Shown: piece after piece, positions 16,001 to 26,755 of the stretch
Numbering within the stretch: the first letter of the stretch is position 1
Layout: every line of letters begins with the position of its first letter
From: AR5 sp041499965
GTDB lineage: Bacteria > Methylomirabilota > Methylomirabilia > Rokubacteriales > CSP1-6
NCBI GenBank assembly: GCA_041499965.1
Contig: JBGQLG010000021.1
Span: forward strand, 1 to 48,375
Length of the DNA stretch: 48,375 bases
Direction of reading: 5' to 3'
The notes under the pieces: model-generated
What the model saw: only the letters and a program-made list of their open reading frames with translations
The model's database searches: none
What the model was told of the DNA's origin: nothing
Made by a program: the position numbers and the translations under genes

Positions 16001-18750
16001 GCGGCCACGGTGCGGCCGACGCCCGCGTCGTACCGGATGCTGGGATCGGCCAGCACGTCGGGCGCCGCGTAGGTGCGTCGCTCGCCGGCGGCGAGGCTGG
16101 CCAGACCGATGCCCGGCGCCAGCTCGCGCGCCCACTCGAACGTGCTGCCCTGGGAGATCGCGATCGCGAGCATGCGGCCGTCGTCGGCCATCCGGTAGAG
16201 CACCGACGAGCGCGCACCGAGGAGCGCGCAGATGCTGTCGGCGACGCGCTGGCCGACGGCGTCCGGGTCGAGCGTCTCGGACAGCACGCGGCCCAGATCG
16301 GCCAGCCCGCGCATGCGCGTGGCCTGCCGCCGTGCATCCTGGTACAGCCGCGAGTGCTCCAGCGCGATGGCGGCCTGGCCGGCGAACGCCTCGGCCAGGT
16401 CCTGGTCGCGCGGCGTGAACGCTCGCCGGGCCCGGAACGTGAGCACGCCGATCGTCCGCTCGCCGACCTTGAGCGGCACGCCGAGGAACTTCGTGTAGCC
16501 CAGCCGCCGGTCGGCGGCCACGTGCTCGGCCGGGACACCGGCTCCATCGTCGAGGTCGAGCGTGAGCGACTGCCCGGCGGTCACCACGCGGCCGCTCAGG
16601 CTCTCGCCGATGCGCAGCCGCTGGCGCAGCATCGTCTGGGCGGCGGTACCGGCCAGGCCGGCCAGCACCAGGTGGTCGCCCTCCAGCAGGCGGAACCCGG
16701 CGTTGTCGACGGCCAGCAGGCGCGCCGCCTCCTCGGCGATCGACGTCAGCAGCGTGTCGGTGGGCGCCAGCGCGCCGATCTTGGTGTTGATCTCGAGCAG
16801 GGCGTTGAGGTACGCGCGCTGGGTCTGCTCGTCGAAGAACAGGCGCGCGTTGTCGATGGCGATGGCGGCCTGGTCGGCCAGCGACTGCAGCAGCGCCAGA
16901 TCCTCTCCGGCGTAGTCGCGCCGCTCGCGGTCGCCGATGGCCAGAGCGCCGATGAGACGCGGGCCGACCAGCAGCGGCACTCCGGCCGCGGAGGCGATGC
17001 CCTCGGCACGCAGGCGGGCGGCGTTGCGCACCCGCGCGTCGCCGGGGACGTCGGCCATGGTGACCGCCGTGCGCCGTGCCACCACGAGGCCGACCATCCC
17101 CTCGCCGACGGCCAGCGTGCGCAGGCCCTCGGGCACGGCCACTCGGCCCGCCGAGGCGCCCAGCGTCAGGTGCTCGCCGTCGTCGTCGAGCAGCCACAGC
17201 CGGGCGATGCTACAGCCCAGCAGCTCGACGGCGGCGCCGACGACGCGCTGCAGGACCTGGTCGCCGGAGAGCGTGGCGCTCAACCCCTGGGCCAGGCGGG
17301 CCAGCGTCTCCAGCCGCCGGGTCTTCAATTGCGCCTCGGCAAACAGCGCGGTCCGGGCGACGGCGAGGCCCACCTGCAGGGCCACCCCCTGCAGGAGCGT
17401 GAGCAGGTCGGCGTCGAACGCGCGCGGCTCGGCCGAGACCAGTGCGAGCACGCCCCACACCTGGTCGTCCACGAAGATGGGCAGTGCGAGCTGGGTGCGA
17501 AAGCTGCCGTCGGCGATCGCCCGGTTCAGCACCGGGTCGCTCACGAACGGCGACGCTGAGAGATCGGTGACGACGAAGCGCCCCGTCCGCGCCGCCTCGC
17601 CGATGTGGGACGCGTCCACCCGGCGCTCGCGCAGCCGGTCGGCCTGCTCGGCCGACAGGCCGCGGCTGGCGATCAGGATCAGCCGCTCGCGCGCGGCCTC
17701 CAGCCGGTAGATCATGCCGACGTGCATGCCGGCCACGCCGAGCACGACGTCGAGCGTCTGTTCGGCGGTGGTCACCAGGTCACTGCCGGAGCCCATGGTG
17801 ACGGTGGCGGCGTAGAGCGCCTCGAGCTCACGGTTGCGCCGCTCGATCTCGGGCACCGAGGACGGCACACCGGCGGTGACGGCGGCGCGCGATCGCCCGC
17901 TCAGCAGCTGCGCCAGCGTGACGCCGCCGGCGGCGATGGCGTAGGAGGCGGCCAGCAGCGCCCACAGCCAGCCGCGCTCGCGACCGACGGCGGCCTCCGG
18001 CACCAGCGCCCAGACGACGTCGTCGCCGGCGCGCCCGGCCGGCTCGAGGAGCCAGCCCCCGCCGTCGGCGGTCACGCGGCTGCCCGGGGTGACGGCGGCC
18101 CAGCCGCTGGCCGGCGCCCCGCGCAGCGTGGAGCCCACGAGCCGGTCACCGGAGACGAGCGCGACCGCCGGCTCGCCGGGGGGGCTGGGGAGCCGATCGA
18201 GTCGGCGCGCGACCGCGACGAGGCCGATCGGCCCGTCGGTCGAGCGGACGGCCACGCGGGCCAGCACGTAGGCCTGGCCGTCGAGCGCGCGCAGCCCGAC
18301 CACCGGCGCAGCCGGCGGCACGGCGTCGGTCGCCGGCAGCCGCACCGAGGCCGGGACGTGGGCGAGTGGGTGCCCCGCGGCGTCGGCCACCAGCACGAGG
18401 TCGGCGACACCCTCCAGCGAGAGCGCGCGGATGCGAGCGGCGCCGCGGGCCAGCGTCGCCCAGTCGTGCCGGGCCACGCCCTCGACGACGCTGGGGTCCT
18501 GGGCGAGGAGCACCGCCTCGCGCCGCATCAGCGTCTCGCTCTCGGCCAGGCGGGCCCGGGCGGCCGAGGCCAGCGCGGCCAGCGCCGCCTCCTCGCGATC
18601 GTGCAGGCGCTGCGCGAGCAGCGCCCCGCCGGCGGCCCACAGCACCGCCAGGGCGGTCAGGATCACGCCGAGCGCGAGCCCGCGACGACGGCTCAGCGAC
18701 GCTCCCCGACGCGATGCAGCCTCATGAGGTTCGTGGTGCCGGTCACCCAC
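10081..18750 (-). CDS. Giant hybrid sensor histidine kinase with 13 tandem GAF domains and a receiver domain
   Basis: About 2,889 residues. Order: TM1 (about 24-49, preceded by SRRRG), an extracytoplasmic sensor region of about 210 residues, TM2 (about 260-283, GWLWALLAASYAIAAGG), then thirteen GAF units of about 165-175 residues joined by short helical linkers such as ARLYAETTRRRREAEE. A HisKA domain follows with the phosphoacceptor His in GVAHDFNNLLAS, a HATPase domain with NLILNALDAM, DSGVGM and GTGLGLSMTYG, and a C-terminal receiver with DD, phosphoacceptor Asp in VVTDLAMP and Lys in LVKPLQ. It should autophosphorylate and pass phosphate to its own receiver. The start is uncertain: GTG 18750 has GGGAG upstream but overlaps pyruvate kinase by 57 nt; CTG 18696 has GGGGAG and a CTGA overlap; GTG 18666 would delete the RRR before TM1. 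No output regulator lies nearby. Confidence 0.92.
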   Translation of the reverse strand: MGDRHHEPHEAASRRGASLSRRRGLALGVILTALAVLWAAGGALLAQRLHDREEAALAALASAARARLAESETLMRREAVLLAQDPSVVEGVARHDWATLARGAARIRALSLEGVADLVLVADAAGHPLAHVPASVRLPATDAVPPAAPVVGLRALDGQAYVLARVAVRSTDGPIGLVAVARRLDRLPSPPGEPAVALVSGDRLVGSTLRGAPASGWAAVTPGSRVTADGGGWLLEPAGRAGDDVVWALVPEAAVGRERGWLWALLAASYAIAAGGVTLAQLLSGRSRAAVTAGVPSSVPEIERRNRELEALYAATVTMGSGSDLVTTAEQTLDVVLGVAGMHVGMIYRLEAARERLILIASRGLSAEQADRLRERRVDASHIGEAARTGRFVVTDLSASPFVSDPVLNRAIADGSFRTQLALPIFVDDQVWGVLALVSAEPRAFDADLLTLLQGVALQVGLAVARTALFAEAQLKTRRLETLARLAQGLSATLSGDQVLQRVVGAAVELLGCSIARLWLLDDDGEHLTLGASAGRVAVPEGLRTLAVGEGMVGLVVARRTAVTMADVPGDARVRNAARLRAEGIASAAGVPLLVGPRLIGALAIGDRERRDYAGEDLALLQSLADQAAIAIDNARLFFDEQTQRAYLNALLEINTKIGALAPTDTLLTSIAEEAARLLAVDNAGFRLLEGDHLVLAGLAGTAAQTMLRQRLRIGESLSGRVVTAGQSLTLDLDDGAGVPAEHVAADRRLGYTKFLGVPLKVGERTIGVLTFRARRAFTPRDQDLAEAFAGQAAIALEHSRLYQDARRQATRMRGLADLGRVLSETLDPDAVGQRVADSICALLGARSSVLYRMADDGRMLAIAISQGSTFEWARELAPGIGLASLAAGERRTYAAPDVLADPSIRYDAGVGRTVAASSDRALIGVPLLVRDRVFGALAVADRTGRVFDAEDTRLAEAFADQAALALENARLYAETTRRRREAEELAGLVRTLTETLDLDVVGGRIAESVLTLFSAQSSVLRVLRPDGALQVLALAGRVAGVLAPGHVLPAGTSTSGRAVERGAAVMTADIANDPTLVLTDELRERMREVGDSAQLSVPLRVKAQTLGALSISDRTGRVFSGAEAQLLQAFADQAALALENARLYAETTRRRHEAEQLARLAQTLTESLDVSDVVGRTVESVVPLFGARSSILRLMQPDGSLVALALGGLTRDGFEPGHVLRPGMGVLGRAVAEGRPSWSADILVDPDVHLTDELRAIVGNTGDRSALAVPLRVKATVIGGLGVSDAAGRQFTGEEARLLQAFADQAALALENARLFSLERGRRRQIAALAEIEREFAAELDTERLLGLIVERSARLFSATGSVYLLDDDGRLVRRAWTIEGPGALRVNPGEGLVGTVMAERRGLIANDYPRSPLARPEFVAHGVRHVLAQPVVIAGRVHAVIVMGRAEGGDPFLADDLALLESFAAQAGIALENSRLYRALDVRATRLRTLSRLNHLVTSSLDTAHVLTSIAEAAAEIMSAPFVGFWLADEQTGTLRMQASSDASVGAGQENIGVLRFGEGAVGSVAVERRPLAIDDIFADGRFVAQEWARERGLRSLFCTPILDRDRLLGVIVLIREHPFRFDSDDEDLLQSFSAQAAAAVRNARLYEETRQYAERLRALEEVNRLVSSSLNVEEVLQNLARAIAQFFDAPYVSLWAYDVATQRLHRALTFGDPELAAALRDDLALGEGAVGWVVEHREPILWTDAVADARFLDAPQMREHGLHWMTAYPIAIGERMLGAFAVHRAAAWPMTPETVTLMGSLAAQAAIALENARLYSETTRRLTETRALLEVAGILSATLDSRRVLKRVALKVAQVCRVDRCTLELWDGDRVVPLMSQFADGRKTPRMWEQFQMVEAGPPDAVPANARVIETRQPLVIDDCATSELIPRQWVEAFGLRACLIVPMLRQERVIGVMTLDYCDRPGRIQDWQQDLALAIAGQIALALENSQLYAEAQERLRETRTLLAVGQGLSQQGPTDVILRGVAAEVGRAFNADMVGVYLVDERRTSLVPAAGYHVPKELLDFFLRSPLALERSPALTAAFRDARPVSSSDVHHDAGYDAEWTRALPPYSLLFAPTLAHGLPVGGLFLVWWRTGRVFPAPEVRLLDGIAAQVGLAMENVELARQTQIKLSETETLLSVSRAVSSTLDVQSLVRLFLRQVATTFGADTVGLWMVDETGQWLTPFAGYRVPTAQLRALREVRLSLVDHAIYAEAARTKRAVLSADAANDPRMPPVIREEAPHRTHLFVPVVAKDRMIGGFAAVWWERSRDFNVSDLALVEAIANQAGVGIENARLFEENRRRVEELSVLHELSRAVTGELDRAALLDAVRVQLARVLDVRNMVIVLRAGDGDDFEVALRLVDDVRDESGPRRYPGRGVGLIAPVLESGQPLRTDDYAAECLRRGVRPVAPGHLRYWLGVPLNARDRVLGVLALRSAERPFTEAEEHLLLNIAHLTALALSSVRLYEERTRAYSELSAAQDQLVRTEKLRALGEMASGVAHDFNNLLASVLGRAQLLLRRVQEPQLRQWLQVIERSALDGAQTVRRLQDFTRIRRDQPRVALDINQVVRDALEITQSRWREEPTSRGIAVEVRTHLADVPAVLGDGAELREAMTNLILNALDAMPEGGTLTLSTALVDERVEIAVADSGVGMPPEVRDKVFDPFFTTKGPQGTGLGLSMTYGIISRHGGSIAVESEPGQGSTFRLSLPRGIDVQPQTPQAWVETPAVRSLRCLVVDDEAPVRAVIGDILESAGHVVVTLGDGGEAIARFAAERFDLVVTDLAMPRVSGWQVARAVKQTAPQVPVFLVTGFGVELTVEERRAHGVDLVLVKPLQIQEILDAVAEVAARGG

Positions 18751-20126
18751 ATCGGCGCTCCCGAGATGATGACGAGCACGTCGTTCACCGCCACCGAGCC
18801 GTCCCCGAGCAGCGCGCTCTCGATCGCCTCGACCATCTCGTCCGTCGTCTCCACCTTGCCGATGAGCCGGGAGGACACGCCCCACGACAGCGCCAGGCGC
18901 CGTTGCACCTCGACGGTCGGCGTGAAGGCGATGATCGGCACCTCCGGCCGCTGATGCGAGATGAGCCGCGCCGAGAAGCCCGACTGCGTGAAGGCCACGA
19001 TGGCCCGGGCGTCGAGGGCGTTGGCGGCCATGGCGGCGGCGTTGGAGACGGCCTCGGGGAAGCCGACGTGCGCGTCGCTGCGGCGCCGACGCATCGGCTC
19101 CATCGTGAGCACGGCCTGCTCGGCGCGCACCGCGACGCGCGACATGACCTCCACCGCCTCGTGCGGGTAGCGGCCGGAGGCCGTCTCCGCCGAGAGCATG
19201 ATGGCGTCGGCGCCGTCGAAGATGGCCGTGGCCACGTCGGAGACCTCGGCCCGCGTCGGGCGCAGGTGGGTCACCATCGACTCCAGCATCTGCGTCGCCA
19301 CGATCACCGGCACCTTGGCGGCCCGGGCCTGCCGGATGATCTCCTTCTGCAGGTGGGGCACGTCCTCCAGCGGCACGTCCACGCCGAGATCGCCGCGGGC
19401 CACCATGACGGCGTCCACGGTGGTCAGGATGCCGGGCAGGTTCTCCATCACCTCCTGGCGCTCGAGCTTGGCCACGATCGGCAGGCTGGCGCCCTGGTCA
19501 GCCAGGAAGCGGCGCACCTCGGTGATGTCGCCGGCCGAGCGCACGAACGAGATGGCCACGAAGTCCACGCCCTGCTCGATGCCGAACTTCAGGTCGACGC
19601 GGTCCTTGGCGGTGAGGCACGAGACGGGCAACGCCACCCGGGGCAGCGACAGCCCCTTGTGGTCGCTGATGCGCCCACCCGCCACCACGCGGCAACGCAC
19701 CTCGTCCGGCGTCGTCTCCTCCACGCGGAGCTGGATCATGCCGTCGTCCATCAGCACCTGGTCGCCGACCTTCACCTCGTTCAGCGACTCCGGGGGCGCC
19801 ACGTACGCGCGCTCCTCGGTGCCCACGCACGGCCGGCGCGACAGCGCGAAGGGCCGGCCCGGCTCGAGGTCGACGCGGCCGCCGCCGTTCTCGCCGAAGG
19901 TGCCGAGGCGGATCTTGGGGCCTTGCAGGTCTTGCAGAATCGCCACCGTCCGGCCCCATCGCTCCTCGCCCTCGCGGATGCGGCGCAGCACGGCGGCGTG
20001 CTCGGCGTGGGTGCCGTGGGAGAAGTTCAGGCGGGCCACGTCCATGCCGGCCGCGGCCAGCCGGTCGAGCTGCTCGACGCTGGACGAGGCGGGGCCGATC
20101 GTGCAGACGATCTTGGTTCGGCGCAT
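18693..20126 (-). CDS. pyk: Pyruvate kinase
   Basis: A 477-residue pyruvate kinase of normal length, making pyruvate and ATP from phosphoenolpyruvate and ADP. The N-terminus RRTKIVCTIGPASSS and ARLNFSHGTHAEHA, the B-domain segment beginning GDQVLMDDGMIQL, KDRVDLKFGIEQGVDFVAISFVR, the Mg/substrate motif MVARGDLGVDVPLEDVP, and VIVATQMLESM are all intact. The C-terminal domain (ARAIVAFTQSGFSARLISHQRPEVPIIAFTP, shown here only as description of a long conserved stretch ending GTTNLMR) is present. The ATG at 20126 has AAGGAAGG just upstream. The gene is 29 nt after uvrA and runs into the hybrid kinase gene, an unusual operon neighbourhood for a glycolytic enzyme. Confidence 0.96.
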   Translation of the reverse strand: MRRTKIVCTIGPASSSVEQLDRLAAAGMDVARLNFSHGTHAEHAAVLRRIREGEERWGRTVAILQDLQGPKIRLGTFGENGGGRVDLEPGRPFALSRRPCVGTEERAYVAPPESLNEVKVGDQVLMDDGMIQLRVEETTPDEVRCRVVAGGRISDHKGLSLPRVALPVSCLTAKDRVDLKFGIEQGVDFVAISFVRSAGDITEVRRFLADQGASLPIVAKLERQEVMENLPGILTTVDAVMVARGDLGVDVPLEDVPHLQKEIIRQARAAKVPVIVATQMLESMVTHLRPTRAEVSDVATAIFDGADAIMLSAETASGRYPHEAVEVMSRVAVRAEQAVLTMEPMRRRRSDAHVGFPEAVSNAAAMAANALDARAIVAFTQSGFSARLISHQRPEVPIIAFTPTVEVQRRLALSWGVSSRLIGKVETTDEMVEAIESALLGDGSVAVNDVLVIISGAPMWVTGTTNLMRLHRVGERR

Positions 20127-20155
20127 ACGACCTTCCTTCTCGTCGCTCAGGGGCG

Positions 20156-23272
<3,117 letters not shown>

Positions 23273-23282
23273 GACGCTCAGT

Positions 23283-23288
23283 ATTATG
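23283..23288 (-). promoter_or_regulatory. Putative -10 element of uvrA
   Basis: Minus-strand CATAAT (overlapping TAATAC) ends 10 nt before the uvrA ATG at 23272. Initiation at the usual distance would give a leader of only a few nucleotides. No LexA-like palindrome is obvious in the 102-nt gap 23273-23374. Confidence 0.4.
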
Positions 23289-23374
23289 CGGCCGGTGCCC
23301 CGGCATCACAACGAACTCGCTTATTTGCACACCGGGCGGGCACCACGCTCCCCGACGGAGCGGGGGTCGTGCCC

Positions 23375-24820
23375 TCAGCGCGCGACGGGCGAGGGCTCGT
23401 CGCCTTCGGGCGTCGCGCCGCTCAAGGCCCGCGCCGCCGCCCAGCCCAGCGGCATCGCCACCAGCGCCGGGTAGCGCGTCAGCGGCTCCAGCCAGGCGCC
23501 GGCGCCCGGCGCCACCGACGGCAGCGCCGCCAGCCCGGCGAACACGAGGGCGCCGACGGCGGAGCCCGCCAGCCCGGCGGTCCGTTCGCTCGTGAGCAGC
23601 GCCGGCGTGCACCCCGACGCGGCGAGGCCCAGCCCGAGCACCAATAGCCGCCACGGGTCGGGCCTCAGCGCCGTGAGCAGCGCCGCCACGCCGACGGCCG
23701 CGGCCCACAGCGCGGGGGCGGGCCCGACCGCGGCAGCGAGTCGGCCGCGCAGCGCCACGCCGGCGGTCAGGAGCAGGGCGCCGAGCGCGATCACGGCCAG
23801 CACCGCGAGCGGGGCCCCGGTCCGCGGGCCGAGCGCGCGCAGCGGCAGCCGCAGCACCGGCGCCAGCAGCGAGCCGCCGAGCGCCAGGTCGGGCGCGGCC
23901 GCCGCCGCGTAGACGCCCCAGCCGACCGCGGCCACCGTGGCCACCAGCAGCACGAGCGGCCCGGGTGTCGCCGCCGGCCCGCGCCGCGCGGCCGGGACCA
24001 GGGCGAGCGCACCGCCGACCAGCGTCGCCAGCGCGCCGAGCGCCGCGGGCAGCATGGCCGCCGTGCGTGCCGGCGAATCGGCCCAGGCGATACCCGAAGC
24101 GGGAGCGCCCGGCACCCGCCGTCCCGCCTCGAAGCGCAGGCGGGCGCCGGCCTCCACCGACAGCTCGTCACCCGGACGCAGCGTCAACGTCTCGCCGGCG
24201 GCCAGGCGCCACTCGCGCACCGTGGGCTGGGCCGCGTCGTGCTCGACGACGTGGAAGACGCCCGCGCTCATCGCCGTCACGCGCTGGCCCTCGGCGAAGG
24301 TGAGACGCGCCGCGCGCGCGAAGCGCTCGCCGTCGACCACCCACTCGCTCGTCTCCGGGAACGTGAGCGCCGGCCGCAGGCCGCCCTGGCTCCACGCGGC
24401 CCACGGCGGGGTTCCGGTCGTGAGCGCGATGGAGACGAGCGGCAGCAACAGCACCCCGGCAGCCGCCGCGAGCACGAGCGGGCTCACGCGGCGGGCGCCG
24501 GGGAGCAGCGGCACCAGCAGCGCCAGCGCGCCGGCGCCGACCACGCCGAGCCACGGCGTGACACCGAGCAGCAGGGCGGCGTCGGCGGCGACGACGAGAT
24601 CGGCGGCGAGGACGAGCGTGACGGCGACGGCCAGCGCTGAGGTGGCGACCGGACCGAGGCCGGCCGACCGGCGCGCCGGAGCGAGCAGCGCAACGAGGGG
24701 CGCGACGAGCACACCGAGCGCGAGCCAGGGGGCGTCGGCGGCGCCGGCGGCGACGCGCAGTGCCAGCGCGGCCAGCAACACGGGCTGCAGCCACACGGCG
24801 GCGGCGGCCAGCGCCCTCAT
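23375..24820 (-). CDS. Polytopic membrane protein, unknown function
   Basis: A 481-residue Ala/Leu/Val-rich protein with many hydrophobic segments: roughly five in the first 140 residues and six or more after residue 240. Between them is a soluble stretch of about 100 residues (around 135-240) containing EWVVDGERFARAARLTF and AGETLTLRPGDELSVEAGA, which looks like a small beta-rich extracytoplasmic domain. I do not recognise a family. The ATG overlaps the stop codon of the small membrane protein gene (ATGA), so the two are probably co-translated and may form a complex. The stop is followed by a 102-nt gap before uvrA. Confidence 0.7.
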   Translation of the reverse strand: MRALAAAAVWLQPVLLAALALRVAAGAADAPWLALGVLVAPLVALLAPARRSAGLGPVATSALAVAVTLVLAADLVVAADAALLLGVTPWLGVVGAGALALLVPLLPGARRVSPLVLAAAAGVLLLPLVSIALTTGTPPWAAWSQGGLRPALTFPETSEWVVDGERFARAARLTFAEGQRVTAMSAGVFHVVEHDAAQPTVREWRLAAGETLTLRPGDELSVEAGARLRFEAGRRVPGAPASGIAWADSPARTAAMLPAALGALATLVGGALALVPAARRGPAATPGPLVLLVATVAAVGWGVYAAAAAPDLALGGSLLAPVLRLPLRALGPRTGAPLAVLAVIALGALLLTAGVALRGRLAAAVGPAPALWAAAVGVAALLTALRPDPWRLLVLGLGLAASGCTPALLTSERTAGLAGSAVGALVFAGLAALPSVAPGAGAWLEPLTRYPALVAMPLGWAAARALSGATPEGDEPSPVAR

Positions 24821-25020
24821 GCGCCGCGGCGCACGAGGGCGGCGATCGCGATGGCGGTGGCGAGCAGGGGCGCGACGAGCCCGGCGTACCACCACAGCAG
24901 GCTCACCCCGGCCACCCGCACGGCACCGGGCGCGGCGGGCGCCAGCGCCAGCAGCGGAGCGCCGAGGAGCAGGACGAGCAGCGCGGCGATCGCCGTCCGG
25001 CGCCCGCGGGGCACTGACAT
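24817..25020 (-). CDS. Small two-helix membrane protein
   Basis: A 67-residue protein with a positively charged start (MSVPRGRRT), a first hydrophobic segment AIAALLVLLLGAPLLALAPA and a second around WWYAGLVAPLLATAIAIAALV, ending RRGA. Its architecture recalls the small subunits encoded next to some transporters, but the partner here is not a recognisable symporter, so no function is assigned. Its stop overlaps the ATG of the large membrane protein gene. A TATAAT box ends 8 nt before its ATG, which would make the transcript nearly leaderless. Confidence 0.65.
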   Translation of the reverse strand: MSVPRGRRTAIAALLVLLLGAPLLALAPAAPGAVRVAGVSLLWWYAGLVAPLLATAIAIAALVRRGA

Positions 25021-25028
25021 CGGGCGCG

Positions 25029-25061
25029 ATTATAGCGCCGGCCTCGCCGAATCGGTATGCT
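25029..25061. promoter_or_regulatory. Divergent promoter region
   Basis: The 83-nt gap between divergent genes holds a perfect minus-strand TATAAT (25034-25029) for the membrane protein pair and a plus-strand TATGCT (25056-25061) that would serve the LmbE gene with a leader of about 36 nt. No clear -35 hexamers are seen. Confidence 0.45.
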
Positions 25062-25103
25062 GGGACGCGGCATCTCAACGACATCCCCGCGAGAGGAGTG
25101 TTC

Positions 25104-25799
25104 ATGCCCGACACAATCCAGCGCGTGCTGGTGGTGACCGCCCACCCCGACGACTCCGAGTTCGGCGCCGGTGGCACCGTCGCCAAGCTCGCGAAGGACG
25201 GCTGCGAGATCACCTACGTCATCGTCACCAACGGCAACAAGGGATCGAGCGACCGCACGATGATGCCCGAGCGCCTGGCCGCCATCCGCGCCGACGAGCA
25301 GCGCAACGCGGCCCGCACGCTCGGGGTCGCGCGCGTCGAGTTCCTCGGCTATCCCGACGGCGAGGTCGAGGACACGCGCCAGGTGCGGTGCGACGTCACC
25401 CGCGAGATCCGCCGGTGGCGCCCCGACCTGCTCATCTGCCAGAGCCCGGCCCGCACCTACAATCTCGGGGCCTCGCACCGTGACCACCGCACCGTGGGCA
25501 GCGTCGCCCTCGACTGCGTGTACCCGCTGGCCCGCGACCACATGGCGTTCCCCGAGCTGTTGCCGGAGTTCGAGCCCCACAAGGTTCGCGAGGTCTACGT
25601 CATGCAGTGGCAGAACCCCCAGATGGTCGTCGACATCTCGGACGTCATCGATCTCAAGCTGCGCGCACTGGCCTGCCACGCCAGCCAGTTCGCCGACTTC
25701 AAAGGGGTCGAGGCGCGCGTGCGCCAGCGCTCGGGCGAGATCGGCAAGAGCCAGGGCTACGCGCACGCCGAGGGCTTCGACCGCATCGTCATGCCGTGA
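25104..25799 (+). CDS. PIG-L/LmbE family deacetylase
   Basis: A 231-residue LmbE-like zinc hydrolase of the family that removes acetyl groups from N-acetylglucosaminyl conjugates, including MshB and BshB of low-molecular-weight thiol synthesis. The metal motif AHPDDSEFGAGG places His14, Asp16 and Asp17, and the second motif SHRDH gives His125, Asp127 and His128. Length is typical. The ATG has AGGAG 8 nt upstream. The next gene is a DinB-superfamily protein, and a DinB domain also occurs in the selenoprotein candidate; MshB/BshB and DinB families are both linked to thiol cofactors in other bacteria, so a thiol connection is possible but not shown. Confidence 0.9.
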   Translation: MPDTIQRVLVVTAHPDDSEFGAGGTVAKLAKDGCEITYVIVTNGNKGSSDRTMMPERLAAIRADEQRNAARTLGVARVEFLGYPDGEVEDTRQVRCDVTREIRRWRPDLLICQSPARTYNLGASHRDHRTVGSVALDCVYPLARDHMAFPELLPEFEPHKVREVYVMQWQNPQMVVDISDVIDLKLRALACHASQFADFKGVEARVRQRSGEIGKSQGYAHAEGFDRIVMP

Positions 25800-25816
25800 C
25801 CGAGCGGGAGATCAGC

Positions 25817-26752
25817 GTGGCGCGGCTGTCGACCACGCCGGTCATGCTGCGCGAGCTGACGAGCGACGTGACGACCGAACAGGCGGGCAAGCCGCCGGCG
25901 GCCGGCGAGTGGGCCATCACCGACGTCGTCCGTCATCTGGTGGAGGGCGACCGCGACAAGTTCCTGCCCCGGCTGCGGCGCATGCTGGCCGAGACGCGTC
26001 CGACCTTCGCCCCCACCGCGCCGGACGCCGGCGACACCAGCGACCTGTCGACGCTGGTGGCGGCGTTCGCCTCCGCGCGCACCGAGGTCGTGAAGATCCT
26101 GGGCGCGCTCGATGGGGCCGGCTGGCAACGCGAGGGCGTGAGCCCCAGCCGCGGCCCCCTCAGCGTCGAGACGTACGCGCGCAGCACCGACACGCACGAC
26201 ACCGAGCACCTGCGTCAGATCCAGGACGGGCGCGCGCGGTTCGGCCTGCGTCCCAAGCGCTGCGAGGCGCGGGCGCCGCTGCCGATCCCGGAGCTGGTGG
26301 CGGCCCTCACCGTCGCCGCCGGCCGGCTGCGCGCGGTGGCGGCGGGCCTGGATGAGGCGCAGCGGCGGCACCGGCCGGCGGCGGGCGAGTGGAGCCCGAA
26401 CGAGGTGATGGCTCACCTGCTCCACGTCGAGACGGAGGTGTTCCTGCCGCGGCTGCAGCGCATGGCCCGGGAGGACGGCCCGCGGTTCCCCGCGTTCAGT
26501 CCCGAGCCGTGGGCGCGCGAGCGCGATCACAGCCTCGAGCCGTTCGACGGCTCGCTGGCGGCCTTCGAGACCGCGCGGGCCGCCACCATCGCCTTCGTGC
26601 GCACGCTGCCGGACGGCGCGGGCGAGCGTCTCGGTGTCTCCGGTCTCTTCGGCCCGATCGCGCTCGTACAGTACGCGACGCATATCGCCGATCACGACGT
26701 CGAGCACCTCGCCCAGATGGCGCGCGCCCGGGCCGCGGCGCTGGGCCGCTGA
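25817..26752 (+). CDS. Tandem DinB-superfamily protein
   Basis: About 311 residues made of two homologous DinB-like four-helix domains. The first has EWAITDVVRHLVEGDRDKF followed by LPRLRRM and ends near DTEHLRQI; the second has EWSPNEVMAHLLHVETEVF followed by LPRLQRM and ends HIADHDVEHLAQM. Each retains the helix-borne His residues that bind metal in DinB/YfiT proteins (VVRHL and DTHDTEH; MAHLL and DHDVEH). Members include damage-inducible proteins and thiol-dependent S-transferases; the substrate here is unknown. GTG 25817 is chosen because GGGAG lies 7 nt upstream; an in-frame GTG at 25796 overlaps the LmbE stop (GTGA) but lacks such a site. Confidence 0.82.
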   Translation: MARLSTTPVMLRELTSDVTTEQAGKPPAAGEWAITDVVRHLVEGDRDKFLPRLRRMLAETRPTFAPTAPDAGDTSDLSTLVAAFASARTEVVKILGALDGAGWQREGVSPSRGPLSVETYARSTDTHDTEHLRQIQDGRARFGLRPKRCEARAPLPIPELVAALTVAAGRLRAVAAGLDEAQRRHRPAAGEWSPNEVMAHLLHVETEVFLPRLQRMAREDGPRFPAFSPEPWARERDHSLEPFDGSLAAFETARAATIAFVRTLPDGAGERLGVSGLFGPIALVQYATHIADHDVEHLAQMARARAAALGR

Positions 26753-26755
26753 GCG

